Assembly: GCF_001905095.1 (NCBI RefSeq)
Contig: NZ_LWLS01000001.1
Location: 172,581-236,580 of the forward strand
Direction: 5' to 3'
DNA from: Micromonospora sp. CB01531
Lineage (GTDB): Bacteria > Actinomycetota > Actinomycetes > Mycobacteriales > Micromonosporaceae
DNA: 64,000 bases
The position numbers and the translations under genes were made by a program. The notes beneath the pieces were generated by a model, which made no database searches, was not told where the DNA came from, and saw only the letters and a program-made list of their open reading frames with translations. Shown here one piece after another: positions 1 through 7,977 of this stretch (position 1 is the stretch's first letter; every line of letters starts with the position of its first letter).

Positions 1-18
1 CCCCCCCCCCCCCCCCCC
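1..18. repeat. Poly-C homopolymer tract (at least 18 C)
   Basis: The window opens with 18 consecutive C residues, followed by GCAAGGAATGATGGAGAAGG and a GTG start at 46. The tract is cut by the window edge, so its full length is unknown. It lies in the 5' leader or promoter of the sugar transferase gene. It may be a genuine slippage-prone tract or a contig or gap artefact. Confidence 0.9.
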
Positions 19-45
19 GCAAGGAATGATGGAGAAGGGCCCATT

Positions 46-1599
46 GTGTCCAGCCATACCCAGATCGGTCCGGCCGCTCCGCCGGCGTCGAGTCCGGATC
101 CGATGTTCGGCGTGATCACGCCGCCGTCGAACGGTATTGCCCGGTCGGCCTTCGCCCGTCCGGTCGCCCGGCGGGCCACCTGGCACCGCCCGTACGTGGC
201 GTGGCTGGTGCTGCTCGACTTTCTGGGGGCGCTGGCGGCCAGCCGGACGGCTATCGCCCTGCTCGACGTGGCCGACGCCGGATTCCGAGACACCGCCGCT
301 CCAAACGGGGTCGACGGGATGTTCGTCCTGGTGGCCAACCTGGGGGTGCCGTTGGGCTGGACCGCCCTGCTGGCGGCCTGCGGCGCGTATGACCGCCGCG
401 CGCTCGGGACCGGCACCGAGGAACTCAAGCGGGTGGGAAGGGCCAGCATCGCCATGGCCGCCACCGTGTCGCTGCTGGCGCTCGGCTTCAAGAAGGACCT
501 GTCCCGGATGACGGTGGTGGTCGTCATCCTGGCGGCGCTGCTCTACACCCTGTCGGGTCGATTCCTGGCCCGGAGCGTGCTGCGCTACGTCCGGCGGGAC
601 GGCGGGCGGTCGTCGCAGAAGGTGCTGCTGGTGGGCAAGCTCTCCGACGCGCTGGCGCTCTACGACGTGGTCACCCGGAACCCGGGGGCGGGGCTGCGGC
701 CGATCGCCATTCACCTGCCCCATCACCCGCTGCCCGGCGAGCAGGTGACGGCGCCGGTCCCGGTCTACGTCGGGTGGGATCTGGTGCCTCTCGTCGAGGA
801 GATCGAGGCGGACACCATCGCGGTGTGCGGGCCGGCGAGCCTGGAATCGTACGAGCTGCGCCGGCTCGCCTGGCAGTTGGAGGGCACCGGCCTCGACCTG
901 GTCGTGGTGCCACAGGTCACCGATGTCACGGGACCACGCATTCACGTACGGCCCGTCGAGGGGCTGCCACTGCTCAACGTCGAGGAGCCGACCCTGTCCG
1001 GACTCTCCCTGCTGGCCAAGTCGGTCCTCGACCGGCTCGCCGCGCTGGTCGGCCTGATTCTGCTGAGCCCAGTGCTGCTTACGACCGCACTGGCCATTAA
1101 GCTGACCGACCCCGGGCCCGTCATGTTCCGGCAGACCCGGATCGGCCACCGGGGAAACGCCTTCAAGGTGTGGAAGTTCCGCACCATGTACACGAACGCG
1201 GAGCAGCGCCTCGAGGCGCTGCGGGACCAGAACGAGAGCGACGGTCTGCTGTTCAAGATGAAGGACGATCCGCGGATCACGCCGATCGGCCGCCACCTCC
1301 GCGCGCTGTCGCTGGACGAACTCCCCCAGCTCATCAACGTGCTGATGGGCCAGATGTCGCTGGTGGGTCCGCGGCCGCTGCCCACCGAGGACGACGACTA
1401 CCAGGGCGACGTCCGCCGCCGGCTGCTGGTCCGGCCCGGCATCACCGGGCTCTGGCAGATCTCCGGCCGGTCGGACCTTACCTGGGACGACGCGGTCCGC
1501 CTGGACCTGCACTACGTGGACAACTGGTCCCTGGCGTACGACCTCGGGATCCTGTGGCGGACCGTGAGCGTGGTCCTGGCCCGGCGCGGCGCCTACTGA
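46..1599 (+). CDS. Exopolysaccharide polyprenyl glycosylphosphotransferase (WbaP/WcaJ-type)
   Basis: This 517-residue membrane enzyme probably transfers a sugar-1-phosphate from a nucleotide sugar to undecaprenyl phosphate, the first membrane step of exopolysaccharide assembly. The N-terminal third holds about four hydrophobic segments (near residues 50-70, 95-115, 130-150 and 158-178), followed by a Rossmann-like nucleotide-binding region. The C-terminal 200 residues are the bacterial sugar transferase domain. They contain a membrane helix, the GPVMFRQTRIG and KFRTM motifs, the LSLDELPQLINVL motif, VGPRP, and RPGITGLWQ. The length matches the long two-domain subfamily. The GTG start is preceded by GGAGAAGGG at 31-39. 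A terminator hairpin follows, and an LCP ligase lies convergently downstream, consistent with a cell-surface polymer role. Confidence 0.93.
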   Translation: MSSHTQIGPAAPPASSPDPMFGVITPPSNGIARSAFARPVARRATWHRPYVAWLVLLDFLGALAASRTAIALLDVADAGFRDTAAPNGVDGMFVLVANLGVPLGWTALLAACGAYDRRALGTGTEELKRVGRASIAMAATVSLLALGFKKDLSRMTVVVVILAALLYTLSGRFLARSVLRYVRRDGGRSSQKVLLVGKLSDALALYDVVTRNPGAGLRPIAIHLPHHPLPGEQVTAPVPVYVGWDLVPLVEEIEADTIAVCGPASLESYELRRLAWQLEGTGLDLVVVPQVTDVTGPRIHVRPVEGLPLLNVEEPTLSGLSLLAKSVLDRLAALVGLILLSPVLLTTALAIKLTDPGPVMFRQTRIGHRGNAFKVWKFRTMYTNAEQRLEALRDQNESDGLLFKMKDDPRITPIGRHLRALSLDELPQLINVLMGQMSLVGPRPLPTEDDDYQGDVRRRLLVRPGITGLWQISGRSDLTWDDAVRLDLHYVDNWSLAYDLGILWRTVSVVLARRGAY

Positions 1600-1608
1600 C
1601 GACGACAA

Positions 1609-1640
1609 GGGGCGGCAGGATCACTCGACCCCGCCGCCCC
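1609..1640. terminator. Bidirectional terminator hairpin
   Basis: GGGGCGGC (1609-1616) pairs with GCCGCCCC (1633-1640), with further GACGAC/GTCGTC pairing outside. It lies between the convergent sugar transferase and LCP genes. There is no clear T tract. Confidence 0.6.
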
Positions 1641-1670
1641 GTCACGTCGTCGTCCCGCCCGCCGGGGCGG

Positions 1671-2744
1671 TCACTTCCGGGCGTACTGCTTGATCTCGTC
1701 CACCGCGTCCCGGCGCACCGCGTCGTAGCAGGCCTTCGCCCGGTCGGTGTCGGCGAGCACCACACTCTCGGTGCCCTTCCGGCCAGTGCCCTTGGTCGGG
1801 CTGGTGAGGAACGACAGGTTGCTGCCCCGCACCCCGCGCATCTGCGTCCCCATGTCGAGCAACGACATGCCCTTGTCCACCGACACCGAGCTCGACGTCG
1901 CCTTGAGGAACGAGTTCAGCTTGGCGGGGTTGGCGAGGATGCCACCGGAGGCGGCCTTGTCGAGGATGGCCTTGATGACCTGCTGCTGGTGGCGGATGCG
2001 GGCGAAGTCCCCGTCTGCGAACTGCTTGCGCTGGCGGGAGTAGTCGAGCGCCGCCTCGCCGTCGAGCTGCTGCGGGCCGGCCTGGAAGGCGCGGTACGGC
2101 GGGTGGATCGACTTGAAGGACTTCTCCACGTTGACGTCCACGCCGCCGAGCGCGTCGATGATGTCCTTAAAGCCGGCGAAGTCGATGATCGCCACGTGGT
2201 CGATCCGCACCCCGGTGAACTTCTCCACCGTCTGCACCATCAGCGGCACACCGCCCCAGGCGAAGGCAGCGTTGATCTTCGCCTCCCGGCCGCCGTGCTG
2301 ACCGTCCGCCGATCGCGGCACCGACACCCACGTGTCTCGTGGAATGGAGATCAGCTGGGCGCTTGACCGGTCGGCCGGAAGGTGGGCCACGATGATCGTG
2401 TCCGTACGCGACCCCTCGGTCTTCTCCGGGTCACGGGAGTCGCTGCCGAGAAGCAGCAGGTTCTGCGCGCCCTTGGCCCCTGCCGTCGGGCGACCCTCCT
2501 CAGGCATCCCGGCAAAGGCGTCGACCCGCTCGATACCGGACTCGACGGACTTCAGGTAGATCCCACCAGCGATCAGGCCAACGCCACCCAGCAGCGCCAC
2601 CACCAGCAGACTGATCAGAACTATCCGCCTCCACCGGCGCCGCGGTCGTGGTGGCTCACCCGCCTCCACATCGGAAGGACCGCCGATTGGATCCACCGGC
2701 GGCTGGAAAGGTTGAGGATCGGCATACTGATGGGGATACGACAT
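1671..2744 (-). CDS. LytR-CpsA-Psr (LCP) family cell-wall glycopolymer ligase
   Basis: This 357-residue protein has a proline-rich cytoplasmic N-terminus, a basic stretch RRRWRR and one membrane helix at about residues 42-63, so the catalytic part is extracellular. The LCP domain shows LLLGSDSRD, a GSRTDTIIVAHL-type strand, SIPRDTWV, KINAAFAWGG, LGGVDVNV and SRQRKQFADGDFARIRHQQQ, the conserved Asp/Arg positions that bind polyprenyl pyrophosphate. Family members move wall polymers (teichoic acid, arabinogalactan or capsule) from the lipid carrier to peptidoglycan. Placement opposite a sugar-phosphate transferase suggests the same polymer pathway, but that link is inference. The ATG start gives the normal short cytoplasmic tail. 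Confidence 0.93.
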   Translation of the reverse strand: MSYPHQYADPQPFQPPVDPIGGPSDVEAGEPPRPRRRWRRIVLISLLVVALLGGVGLIAGGIYLKSVESGIERVDAFAGMPEEGRPTAGAKGAQNLLLLGSDSRDPEKTEGSRTDTIIVAHLPADRSSAQLISIPRDTWVSVPRSADGQHGGREAKINAAFAWGGVPLMVQTVEKFTGVRIDHVAIIDFAGFKDIIDALGGVDVNVEKSFKSIHPPYRAFQAGPQQLDGEAALDYSRQRKQFADGDFARIRHQQQVIKAILDKAASGGILANPAKLNSFLKATSSSVSVDKGMSLLDMGTQMRGVRGSNLSFLTSPTKGTGRKGTESVVLADTDRAKACYDAVRRDAVDEIKQYARK

Positions 2745-2852
2745 GCCGCGATGTTACTGACCGGCCCTGTCGCCCGCGTACCCACCGGATGGTTACGCCG
2801 ACCCGGAACTTTTCATCGTCAGCGACCCCCTTCGCCTGGTAGAAACCCTTCC

Positions 2853-3686
2853 GTGGACGCAACGAAGCTCCGTCGGGCCATCGCCCGCACCCGGCTGGCC
2901 CCGGTCGCCGCCTTCCCGACCCGCCTGGCCAAGGTCGCCCGGCACGACGGCAAGGTGCTGCGCGCCTCCGCCCGCTGGCTGCTCACCTCCCGCGAGCATC
3001 ACAACTACACGTACGACCTGACCACCCTGAGCCAGCACCACCTCGCCTGGTTCGTCAGCGTCGTGTGCGACGTCCCCGTCGGGCAGGTGCGCGGCTGGTT
3101 CGCCGAACTCGAAGGCGACGACAAGCTGCGCGGGCACATCGAGACCGCCACCGCCACCGCGTCCCGGCGCGGCCTGGCCGACCGGCAGGTCCGCTACGCC
3201 CGCCGGATCGGCTGGTACGCCATCGTCCGCGCCCGCAAACCCGCCCATGTCGTCGAGACCGGCGTGGACAAGGGCCTCGGCAGCTGCGTCCTGGCCGCCG
3301 CCCTGCTACGCAACACCGCCGAAGGACACCCCGGCCGGCTCACCTCGCTCGACATCAACCCCGAGGCCGGCTACCTCGCCAAAACCACCCCGTGGGCCGA
3401 CGTGGTCGACCTCGTCATCGGCGACTCCATCGCCTCCATCAACGCACTGCACCGGCCGGTCGACCTCTTCCTGCACGACAGCGACCACAGCCGGGGGCAC
3501 GAGCAGCGCGAGTTCGCCGCGATCGAGCCGCAACTCGCCCCCGCGGCGATGCTGCTCACCGACAACGCCACGATCACCAACGTCCTCGCCCAGCACGCCG
3601 AACGCACCGGCCGCCGGTTCCTCGCATACCGGGAGACCCCGGCCCGGCACTGGTACCCCGGCGACGGGATCGGCGTCGCCTGGTGA
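2853..3686 (+). CDS. Class I SAM-dependent methyltransferase
   Basis: This 277-residue protein resembles the Methyltransf_24 group of small-molecule and sugar methyltransferases. After a helical basic N-terminus it shows motif I as VVETGVDKGLGS, an acidic TSLDINPEAGY strand end that should hold the ribose hydroxyls of SAM, VIGDSIASI, and VDLFLHDSDHSRGHEQ followed by AAMLLTDNA. GTG 2853 was chosen because it starts the first stretch with family-like composition; the open frame extends to 2382, but the extra sequence is antisense to the LCP gene. The substrate is unknown. The neighbouring surface-polymer genes would fit sugar methylation. Confidence 0.82.
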   Translation: MDATKLRRAIARTRLAPVAAFPTRLAKVARHDGKVLRASARWLLTSREHHNYTYDLTTLSQHHLAWFVSVVCDVPVGQVRGWFAELEGDDKLRGHIETATATASRRGLADRQVRYARRIGWYAIVRARKPAHVVETGVDKGLGSCVLAAALLRNTAEGHPGRLTSLDINPEAGYLAKTTPWADVVDLVIGDSIASINALHRPVDLFLHDSDHSRGHEQREFAAIEPQLAPAAMLLTDNATITNVLAQHAERTGRRFLAYRETPARHWYPGDGIGVAW

Positions 3687-3783
3687 CGGTCGCGTCTCAG
3701 CTCTCGGTCAGGTCGCTTGTCCGGGCCGCCAGAGCTCCGGCGCCATCGACCGCCCGCTGCGGCTGCCGACACTGCCGGAATGG

Positions 3784-4323
3784 TCAGGCCGCGGCGGTGC
3801 CCAGGTCGAGCCACATCAAGACCTCGTCCCGGTCGTCGCCGGGGACGAGGCGCAGCGCGGCGGGGAGCCGGCCCACCTCCCGGTAGCCGAGCCGGCCGTA
3901 GAACGCGCCCAAACCTAGGCCGTCCCGCACCGTCACGTGCAGCGCCGCCAGGCCCAGCTCCCGGCCGATCCGCTCGGCCTCGCGCATCAGCGCCGCGCCG
4001 TACCCCCGGCCCTGGGTATCGGGATGCACCATCACCCGCTTGAGCACCCGCCAGTGCGTCTTCAGGTGGAACCGGTTGTCGGAGATGATCAGGATGCCGA
4101 CGAGGCGGTCCCCCGCGTAGCCCACCAGCAGCCGGTCCGGCCCGTCGGCCAGACCCGCGAAGGTCTCCTCGGCGAGGGGCCGGACTTCGGCCGCCGTCAC
4201 CGGGGCGACGAAGCCGACCGCGCCGCCGGCGTTGGTGACGTCCACCCAGAGTGCGACGATCTGCTCGTGCAGCTCGGGGGTGAGTTCGGGGTCGAGGACG
4301 AAACGCAGGTTCACGCCCGCCAT
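3784..4323 (-). CDS. GNAT family N-acetyltransferase
   Basis: This 179-residue protein is a single GNAT domain that would transfer an acetyl group from acetyl-CoA to an unknown amine. It shows VGYAGDRLVGILIISDN (strands 2-3), VMVHPDTQGRGYGAALMREAERIGRELG (the Q/RxxGxG/A pyrophosphate-binding motif A) and FYGRLGYREVGRLP (motif B). The frame is open upstream to 4422, but that part overlaps tRNA-Leu, so ATG 4323 (MAGVNLRF) is taken as the start. It lies convergent to the methyltransferase; the 97-bp gap between them holds nothing recognisable. Confidence 0.85.
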   Translation of the reverse strand: MAGVNLRFVLDPELTPELHEQIVALWVDVTNAGGAVGFVAPVTAAEVRPLAEETFAGLADGPDRLLVGYAGDRLVGILIISDNRFHLKTHWRVLKRVMVHPDTQGRGYGAALMREAERIGRELGLAALHVTVRDGLGLGAFYGRLGYREVGRLPAALRLVPGDDRDEVLMWLDLGTAAA

Positions 4324-4381
4324 CCTGCGGGAATGGCGCGGCGTGAACCCACCTTCGTGACCTTCACGACACCGCTGCTGG

Positions 4382-4465
4382 TGCGGGAGAGGGGAGTCGA
4401 ACCCCCACGTCCTTTCGGACACGGGCTCCTAAGGCCCGCGCGCCTGCCTGTTACGCCACTCCCGC
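4382..4465 (-). tRNA. tRNA-Leu (TAG anticodon)
   Basis: On the minus strand the acceptor GCGGGAG pairs with CTCCCGC. The anticodon stem CGGGC/GCCCG encloses the loop CTTAGGA with anticodon TAG. A long variable arm (TGTCCGAAAGGACGTG) identifies a class II leucine tRNA, and the T arm carries GGTTCGACTCC. CCA is not encoded. Confidence 0.96.
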
Positions 4466-5352
4466 GACTCGATGAGTCTAGTGCGTCGGGCCGAGACGGT
4501 GTGCAGTCCCGCCCGCCGCAGAATGTTCGACACCGTTCCATGGCTGACCACGCACGTGCCGGCGGACGACGACTTGATGAGGTCGGCCAGCCTTCGTGGG
4601 CCGAGATCGGGGTGTGCCAGCGCGTGGCGAACGACGACAGCTTCGAGTGCGGGATACCGAGTTGCCCGGCGTGCGGGCGCGGCGGCGAGGCCGCCTCGGT
4701 CGGCGAGACGTTGTCGGAGCCGGGCGACGTGGTTGCGGTGGCAGTCGATTCGCCGCGCGGCCTCGCTCGGACCGAGGATGCCGACTGCCACTTGCCTGAT
4801 CAGGTCTTCCACCTGAGCCAGCGGTAACTGAGGACGAACTGCTGGCGTGGGTGCGGCGGCGGGGGACGGGGCCTCTGGCGACGGACCGCGCTTGTTCCGG
4901 CCAGCGTAGGTGTCGGTCTGGCTGTGACAGTTCGGACAGAGCATCCGCAGGTTCGGTGGCCGGTTGTCCAGGAAGTCGCCGTTCATGTGGTCCACGTGCA
5001 GCGTCAGCGGCCGGCCCCGCCAGCGTGGGCCGACGCCGCACTCTCACACTCCTCGGGGACGCCGATGTCCCGCAGCGCCCACTTCAACCGGGTGCCCGGT
5101 GTGCGGCGGGAGCCGGCCGGCAGCCGTAGCAACAACTGGGACGAGGTGGTGCGCCGTGCGCCGCGTTGCCCCTTGTTGTGCACCTGCCCGGTGAAGTGCG
5201 ACGTGTCGATGCCGAAGCGCTTGAGCTGCCGGCTGATGTGCGTGCGACCCACCGCTCAGCCGTACGCCGAGCAGCCGCAGCACCTCCGCGATGCTCCGGG
5301 CCGGTGCCGCCGCTGCCGCCAGCATCTCCGGGCTGTACTTGTACCGAGGCAT
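4429..5352 (-). pseudogene. HNH endonuclease with HTH tail, two frameshifts
   Basis: Three consecutive pieces in two frames together make one recognisable actinobacterial HNH endonuclease. Piece 1 (5352 to about 5258, starting MPRYKYSPEMLA) ends near SGGSHAH. Piece 2 (to about 5040) has ISRQLKRFGIDTSHFTG and ends PEECE. Piece 3 returns to the first frame with the zinc Cys (CG) and the HNH core HVDHMNGD...DNRPPNLRMLCPNCHSQTD. A proline-rich linker and a helix-turn-helix tail (GPSEAARRIDCHRNHVARL, HGTVSNILRRAGL) follow. The breaks look like loss of 2 nt near 5255 and 1 nt near 5038, which sum to one codon. The frame runs 37 nt into tRNA-Leu before its stop, so the native 3' end may also be lost. 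Decay or sequencing error are both possible. Confidence 0.8.
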
Positions 5353-5383
5353 GTGCGCACGGTAGCGGCGGCCTACGGCAGGC

Positions 5384-5854
5384 TCAGTCCAGGCCGAGGT
5401 CCCGGCGGAGCTTGGCGACGTGCCCGGTGGCCTTGACGTTGTAGAGCGCCCGCTCGATCTTCCCGTCCTCGTCGATGACGAAGGTCGAGCGGATCACCCC
5501 GGTCACCGTCTTGCCGTACAGCTGCTTCTCGCCGTACGCGCCGTACGCGGTCAGCACGGCCTTGTCGGTGTCGGCGACCAGCGGGAAGGTGATGGCGTCC
5601 CGGTCGCGGAACTTCGCCAGCTTCTCGGGCTTGTCCGGGGAGATGCCCACGACCTCGAAGCCGGCGGCCTGGAGCGAGGCGAGCGAGTCGCGGAAGTCGC
5701 ACGCCTGCTTGGTGCAGCCGGGCGTCATGGCGGCCGGGTACGCGTACAGGATGACCTTGCGGCCGCGCAGGTCGGCCAGGGAGAGGCTCCCGCCGCTGTC
5801 GGTGGGGAGGGTGAATTCGGGGGCGGGGTCGCCGGTGCTGAGGCGGTCGGTCAT
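5384..5854 (-). CDS. bcp: Thioredoxin-dependent thiol peroxidase (Bcp/PrxQ peroxiredoxin)
   Basis: This 156-residue cytosolic peroxiredoxin would reduce hydrogen and organic peroxides at the expense of thioredoxin. It has the AhpC/TSA fold: APEFTLPTDSGG at the start, then PAAMTPGCTKQACDFRD carrying the peroxidatic Cys in PGCT and the resolving Cys five residues later, the usual Bcp spacing. VVGISPDKPEKLAKF, FPLVADTD, YGEKQLYGK and RSTFVIDEDGKI follow. The length is normal. ATG 5854 is the only sensible start. It is transcribed away from the metal-importer operon across a shared 159-bp promoter region. Confidence 0.95.
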   Translation of the reverse strand: MTDRLSTGDPAPEFTLPTDSGGSLSLADLRGRKVILYAYPAAMTPGCTKQACDFRDSLASLQAAGFEVVGISPDKPEKLAKFRDRDAITFPLVADTDKAVLTAYGAYGEKQLYGKTVTGVIRSTFVIDEDGKIERALYNVKATGHVAKLRRDLGLD

Positions 5855-5929
5855 GGCGCTGACGATACCGCCGCATGGCCGGACCGGGACGGTGGCGACG
5901 CGCGGCGGCGTGATGATCACCATGGCTTG

Positions 5930-5969
5930 TTGCAAGGGAGTGGCAACAACGGGCCGTCGCAAATAAGCT
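5930..5969 (+). promoter_or_regulatory. Nur-like box overlapping the importer promoter
   Basis: TTGCAA (5930-5935), five bases, then TGGCAA (5941-5946) fits the Streptomyces Nur box tTGCaa-N5-ttGCAA with one mismatch. TGGCAA also sits as a -35 element 17 bp from TAAGCT (5964-5969), a TAnnnT-type -10. Binding there would block the promoter of the cbiM-type operon. A longer dyad TTGTTGC/GCAACAA spans 5927-5949. Confidence 0.6.
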
Positions 5970-6013
5970 GCCCGTGTCGGCGTGGATCCTCCCGCCGCGT
6001 CCGGGGAGGTCGA

Positions 6014-6733
6014 GTGGACACACTGGCGATGCACATCTCGAACGGGATCATCGACGGTCCCGTCGCCGCGATCTTCGCCGCGTTCGCGCTCGCCGTGCTC
6101 GCCTTCTGCGTGCTGCGCGGGCGCCGCGACCTCGACGACCGGCTGGCCCCGATGGCGGGCCTGGTGGCCGCGTTCATCTTCGCCGTGCAGATGCTCAACT
6201 TCCCGATCTTCACCGCCGGCGTCAGTGGCCACCTGCTCGGTGGCGCCCTCGCCGCGCTGCTGGTCGGGCCGTGGGTCGGGGCGCTCTGCGTGGCCGTGGT
6301 CCTTGTCGTGCAGGCGCTGGTCTTCGGCGACGGCGGGGTGGCCATGCTCGGCCTCAACATCACCAACATGGCGATCCTCGGCACCGCCGCCGCGTACCTG
6401 CTGATCGCGCTGCTGCTGCGGGTGCTGCCGCGCACCACGGCCGGTCTCGGCGTCACCGCCTTCGTCGCCGCGCTGGTCAGCGTGGTGGTCGCCAGCCAGG
6501 GCTTCGTCCTGCAGTACTGGCTGGGCGGCACCGCCGACCTGGGCGGCAACCTCGCCGGCCTGGCCGGCACGATGGCCGGCGTCCACCTGCTGATTGGCAT
6601 CGGCGAGGGCCTGATCACCGCGACCACGGTGGTCACCGTCGCGAAGGTCCGTCCCGATCTGGTGTACGCGCTGCGCGCCCGCAAGCCGGCTGTGCCGGCT
6701 CCCGCCGTCCCGACCGCCGGAGGTCTCCGATGA
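6014..6733 (+). CDS. cbiM: ECF nickel/cobalt transporter substrate-binding permease (CbiM/NikM)
   Basis: This 239-residue S-component of an energy-coupling-factor importer has about six to seven hydrophobic helices, the MHISNGIIDGP start, and VSGHLLGGALAALLVGPW, the conserved CbiM segment. In known NikM structures the metal is held by the N-terminal Met amine, His2 and a loop His, so MHIS should be the mature N-terminus. GTG 6014 has a good ribosome site (GGGGAGG 6003-6009) but adds five residues (VDTLA) before that Met. ATG 6029 is the alternative start. It is first in a tight four-gene operon. Confidence 0.92.
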   Translation: MDTLAMHISNGIIDGPVAAIFAAFALAVLAFCVLRGRRDLDDRLAPMAGLVAAFIFAVQMLNFPIFTAGVSGHLLGGALAALLVGPWVGALCVAVVLVVQALVFGDGGVAMLGLNITNMAILGTAAAYLLIALLLRVLPRTTAGLGVTAFVAALVSVVVASQGFVLQYWLGGTADLGGNLAGLAGTMAGVHLLIGIGEGLITATTVVTVAKVRPDLVYALRARKPAVPAPAVPTAGGLR

Positions 6734-7194
6734 GCAAGCGCCCTTGGCCCCTCATCCTCGGCGGCCTGCTGGTCGCCCTGCTGCTCGCCGGCGTCGTCAG
6801 CAACTACGCCTCGTCGCACCCGGACGGGCTCGACTCGTCGCTGCTGAAGGGCTGCACGGTGAACGCCGAGGACGAGATCACCGGCGGGAGCTGCCCGGCC
6901 CAGCAGGCCAAGGACCACGAGCTGGCCGACAGCCCGTTGGCCGACTACGGCGTCCGGGGCGTCGGCAACGGGTTCCTCTCGACCGGGATCTCCGGCGTGA
7001 TCGGCGTGCTGCTCACCTTCGCCCTGGGCGGCGGCCTGTTCTGGCTGGCCCGCCGCCGCGGCCCGGCCACCGGCGCCCCCACCGACGGCGCCCCGACCGG
7101 CCCGGCCAACGGCGCCCCGACCGATCCTGGCGCTGGCGCCCCGACCGGGTCGGCGGCACGGGACGCCGGCGCGCGCCCCGCCGGCACCCGCTGA
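6730..7194 (+). CDS. CbiN-like PDGLE-domain membrane protein
   Basis: This 154-residue protein has an N-terminal membrane helix (about residues 7-24), an external loop beginning SSHPDGLDSSLL, which matches the PDGLE domain of the NikN/CbiN accessory subunits of ECF importers, and a second helix (about 94-113). A low-complexity tail of repeated GAPTDGAPTGP-type units ends the protein. Two conserved-looking cysteines lie in the loop (GCTVNAE, GGSCPA). Family members couple to CbiM and are needed for full transport. The ATG overlaps the cbiM stop by four bases (ATGA), indicating translational coupling. The tail is probably cytoplasmic and poorly conserved. Confidence 0.85.
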   Translation: MSKRPWPLILGGLLVALLLAGVVSNYASSHPDGLDSSLLKGCTVNAEDEITGGSCPAQQAKDHELADSPLADYGVRGVGNGFLSTGISGVIGVLLTFALGGGLFWLARRRGPATGAPTDGAPTGPANGAPTDPGAGAPTGSAARDAGARPAGTR

Positions 7195-7206
7195 AGGACC
7201 GCCGTC

Positions 7207-7977
7207 ATGGGTGCCGGGCACGTGCACGTGCTCTACCGCGAGTCCGCCTCACCGGTGCACCGCCTCGCGCCGGAGGTGAAGATCGCCGCGATGGTGCTCT
7301 TCACCGTCGCGGTGGTCGCCACGCCCCGGGAGGCGTACTGGGCTTTCGGCGCCTACGCCCTGCTGGTCGCCGCCGTGGCGGCGTTGGCCCGGGTCGGGCC
7401 GCGCTGGCTGCTCAGCCGGGCGCTGATCGAGCTGCCGTTCGTGCTCTTCGCGTTCGCGCTGCCGTTCCTCGGCACCGGGGAGCGGGTCGAGGTGGCCGGG
7501 TTGAGCCTGTCCGTCGACGGGCTGCACGGCGCCTGGAACATCCTGGCCAAGGGCACGCTCGGCGTACTCGCGTCGCTGTTGCTGGCGGCGACCACGACGA
7601 CGCGTGACCTGATCGTCGGCCTGGACCGGCTGCGCTGCCCGCAGATCCTCACCCAGATCGCCACGTTCATGCTGCGCTACCTGGACGTGCTGGTGGGCGA
7701 GGCACGGCGGATGCGGGTGGCCCGGGTGTCCCGGGGCGACGACCCGCGGTTCCTCTGGCAGCTCCGGGGTTTCGCCGCCGGGGTGGGCGCGCTCTTCCTG
7801 CGTGCCTTCGAACGCGGCGAGCGGGTCTACCTGGCGATGCTCTCCCGCGGCTACACGGGGCGGATGCCGGCGGTGTGGCAGGGCGCCGGCGCGGCCACCG
7901 CCGGGCAGTGGATGGCCGCCGCGACGGTGCCGCTGGCCGCGGCCACCATCGCCGCCGTCGCGGTCGTCCTGAGATGA
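7207..7977 (+). CDS. cbiQ: ECF transporter transmembrane T-component (CbiQ)
   Basis: This 256-residue membrane protein is the T-component linking the ATPase to the substrate-binding subunit. It has HRLAPEVKIAAMVLFTVAVV near the start, several hydrophobic helices (about 25-60, 75-95, 120-140) and the cytoplasmic arginine-rich coupling helices ARRMRVARVSRGDD and RAFERGERVYLAMLSRGYTGRMP. The last includes the RGY-type motif that docks in the ATPase groove. The length is typical for CbiQ. It starts 12 bp after the CbiN-like gene and its stop overlaps the ATPase start. Confidence 0.93.
   Translation: MGAGHVHVLYRESASPVHRLAPEVKIAAMVLFTVAVVATPREAYWAFGAYALLVAAVAALARVGPRWLLSRALIELPFVLFAFALPFLGTGERVEVAGLSLSVDGLHGAWNILAKGTLGVLASLLLAATTTTRDLIVGLDRLRCPQILTQIATFMLRYLDVLVGEARRMRVARVSRGDDPRFLWQLRGFAAGVGALFLRAFERGERVYLAMLSRGYTGRMPAVWQGAGAATAGQWMAAATVPLAAATIAAVAVVLR

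Noticed and set aside
3686-3783. Terminator between the methyltransferase and GNAT genes
   Set aside because: I could not find a convincing stem in the 97-bp gap.
5855-6013. Cobalamin riboswitch upstream of the cbiM-type operon
   Set aside because: The 159-bp leader is short and I see no B12 box; the Nur-like dyad explains control better.
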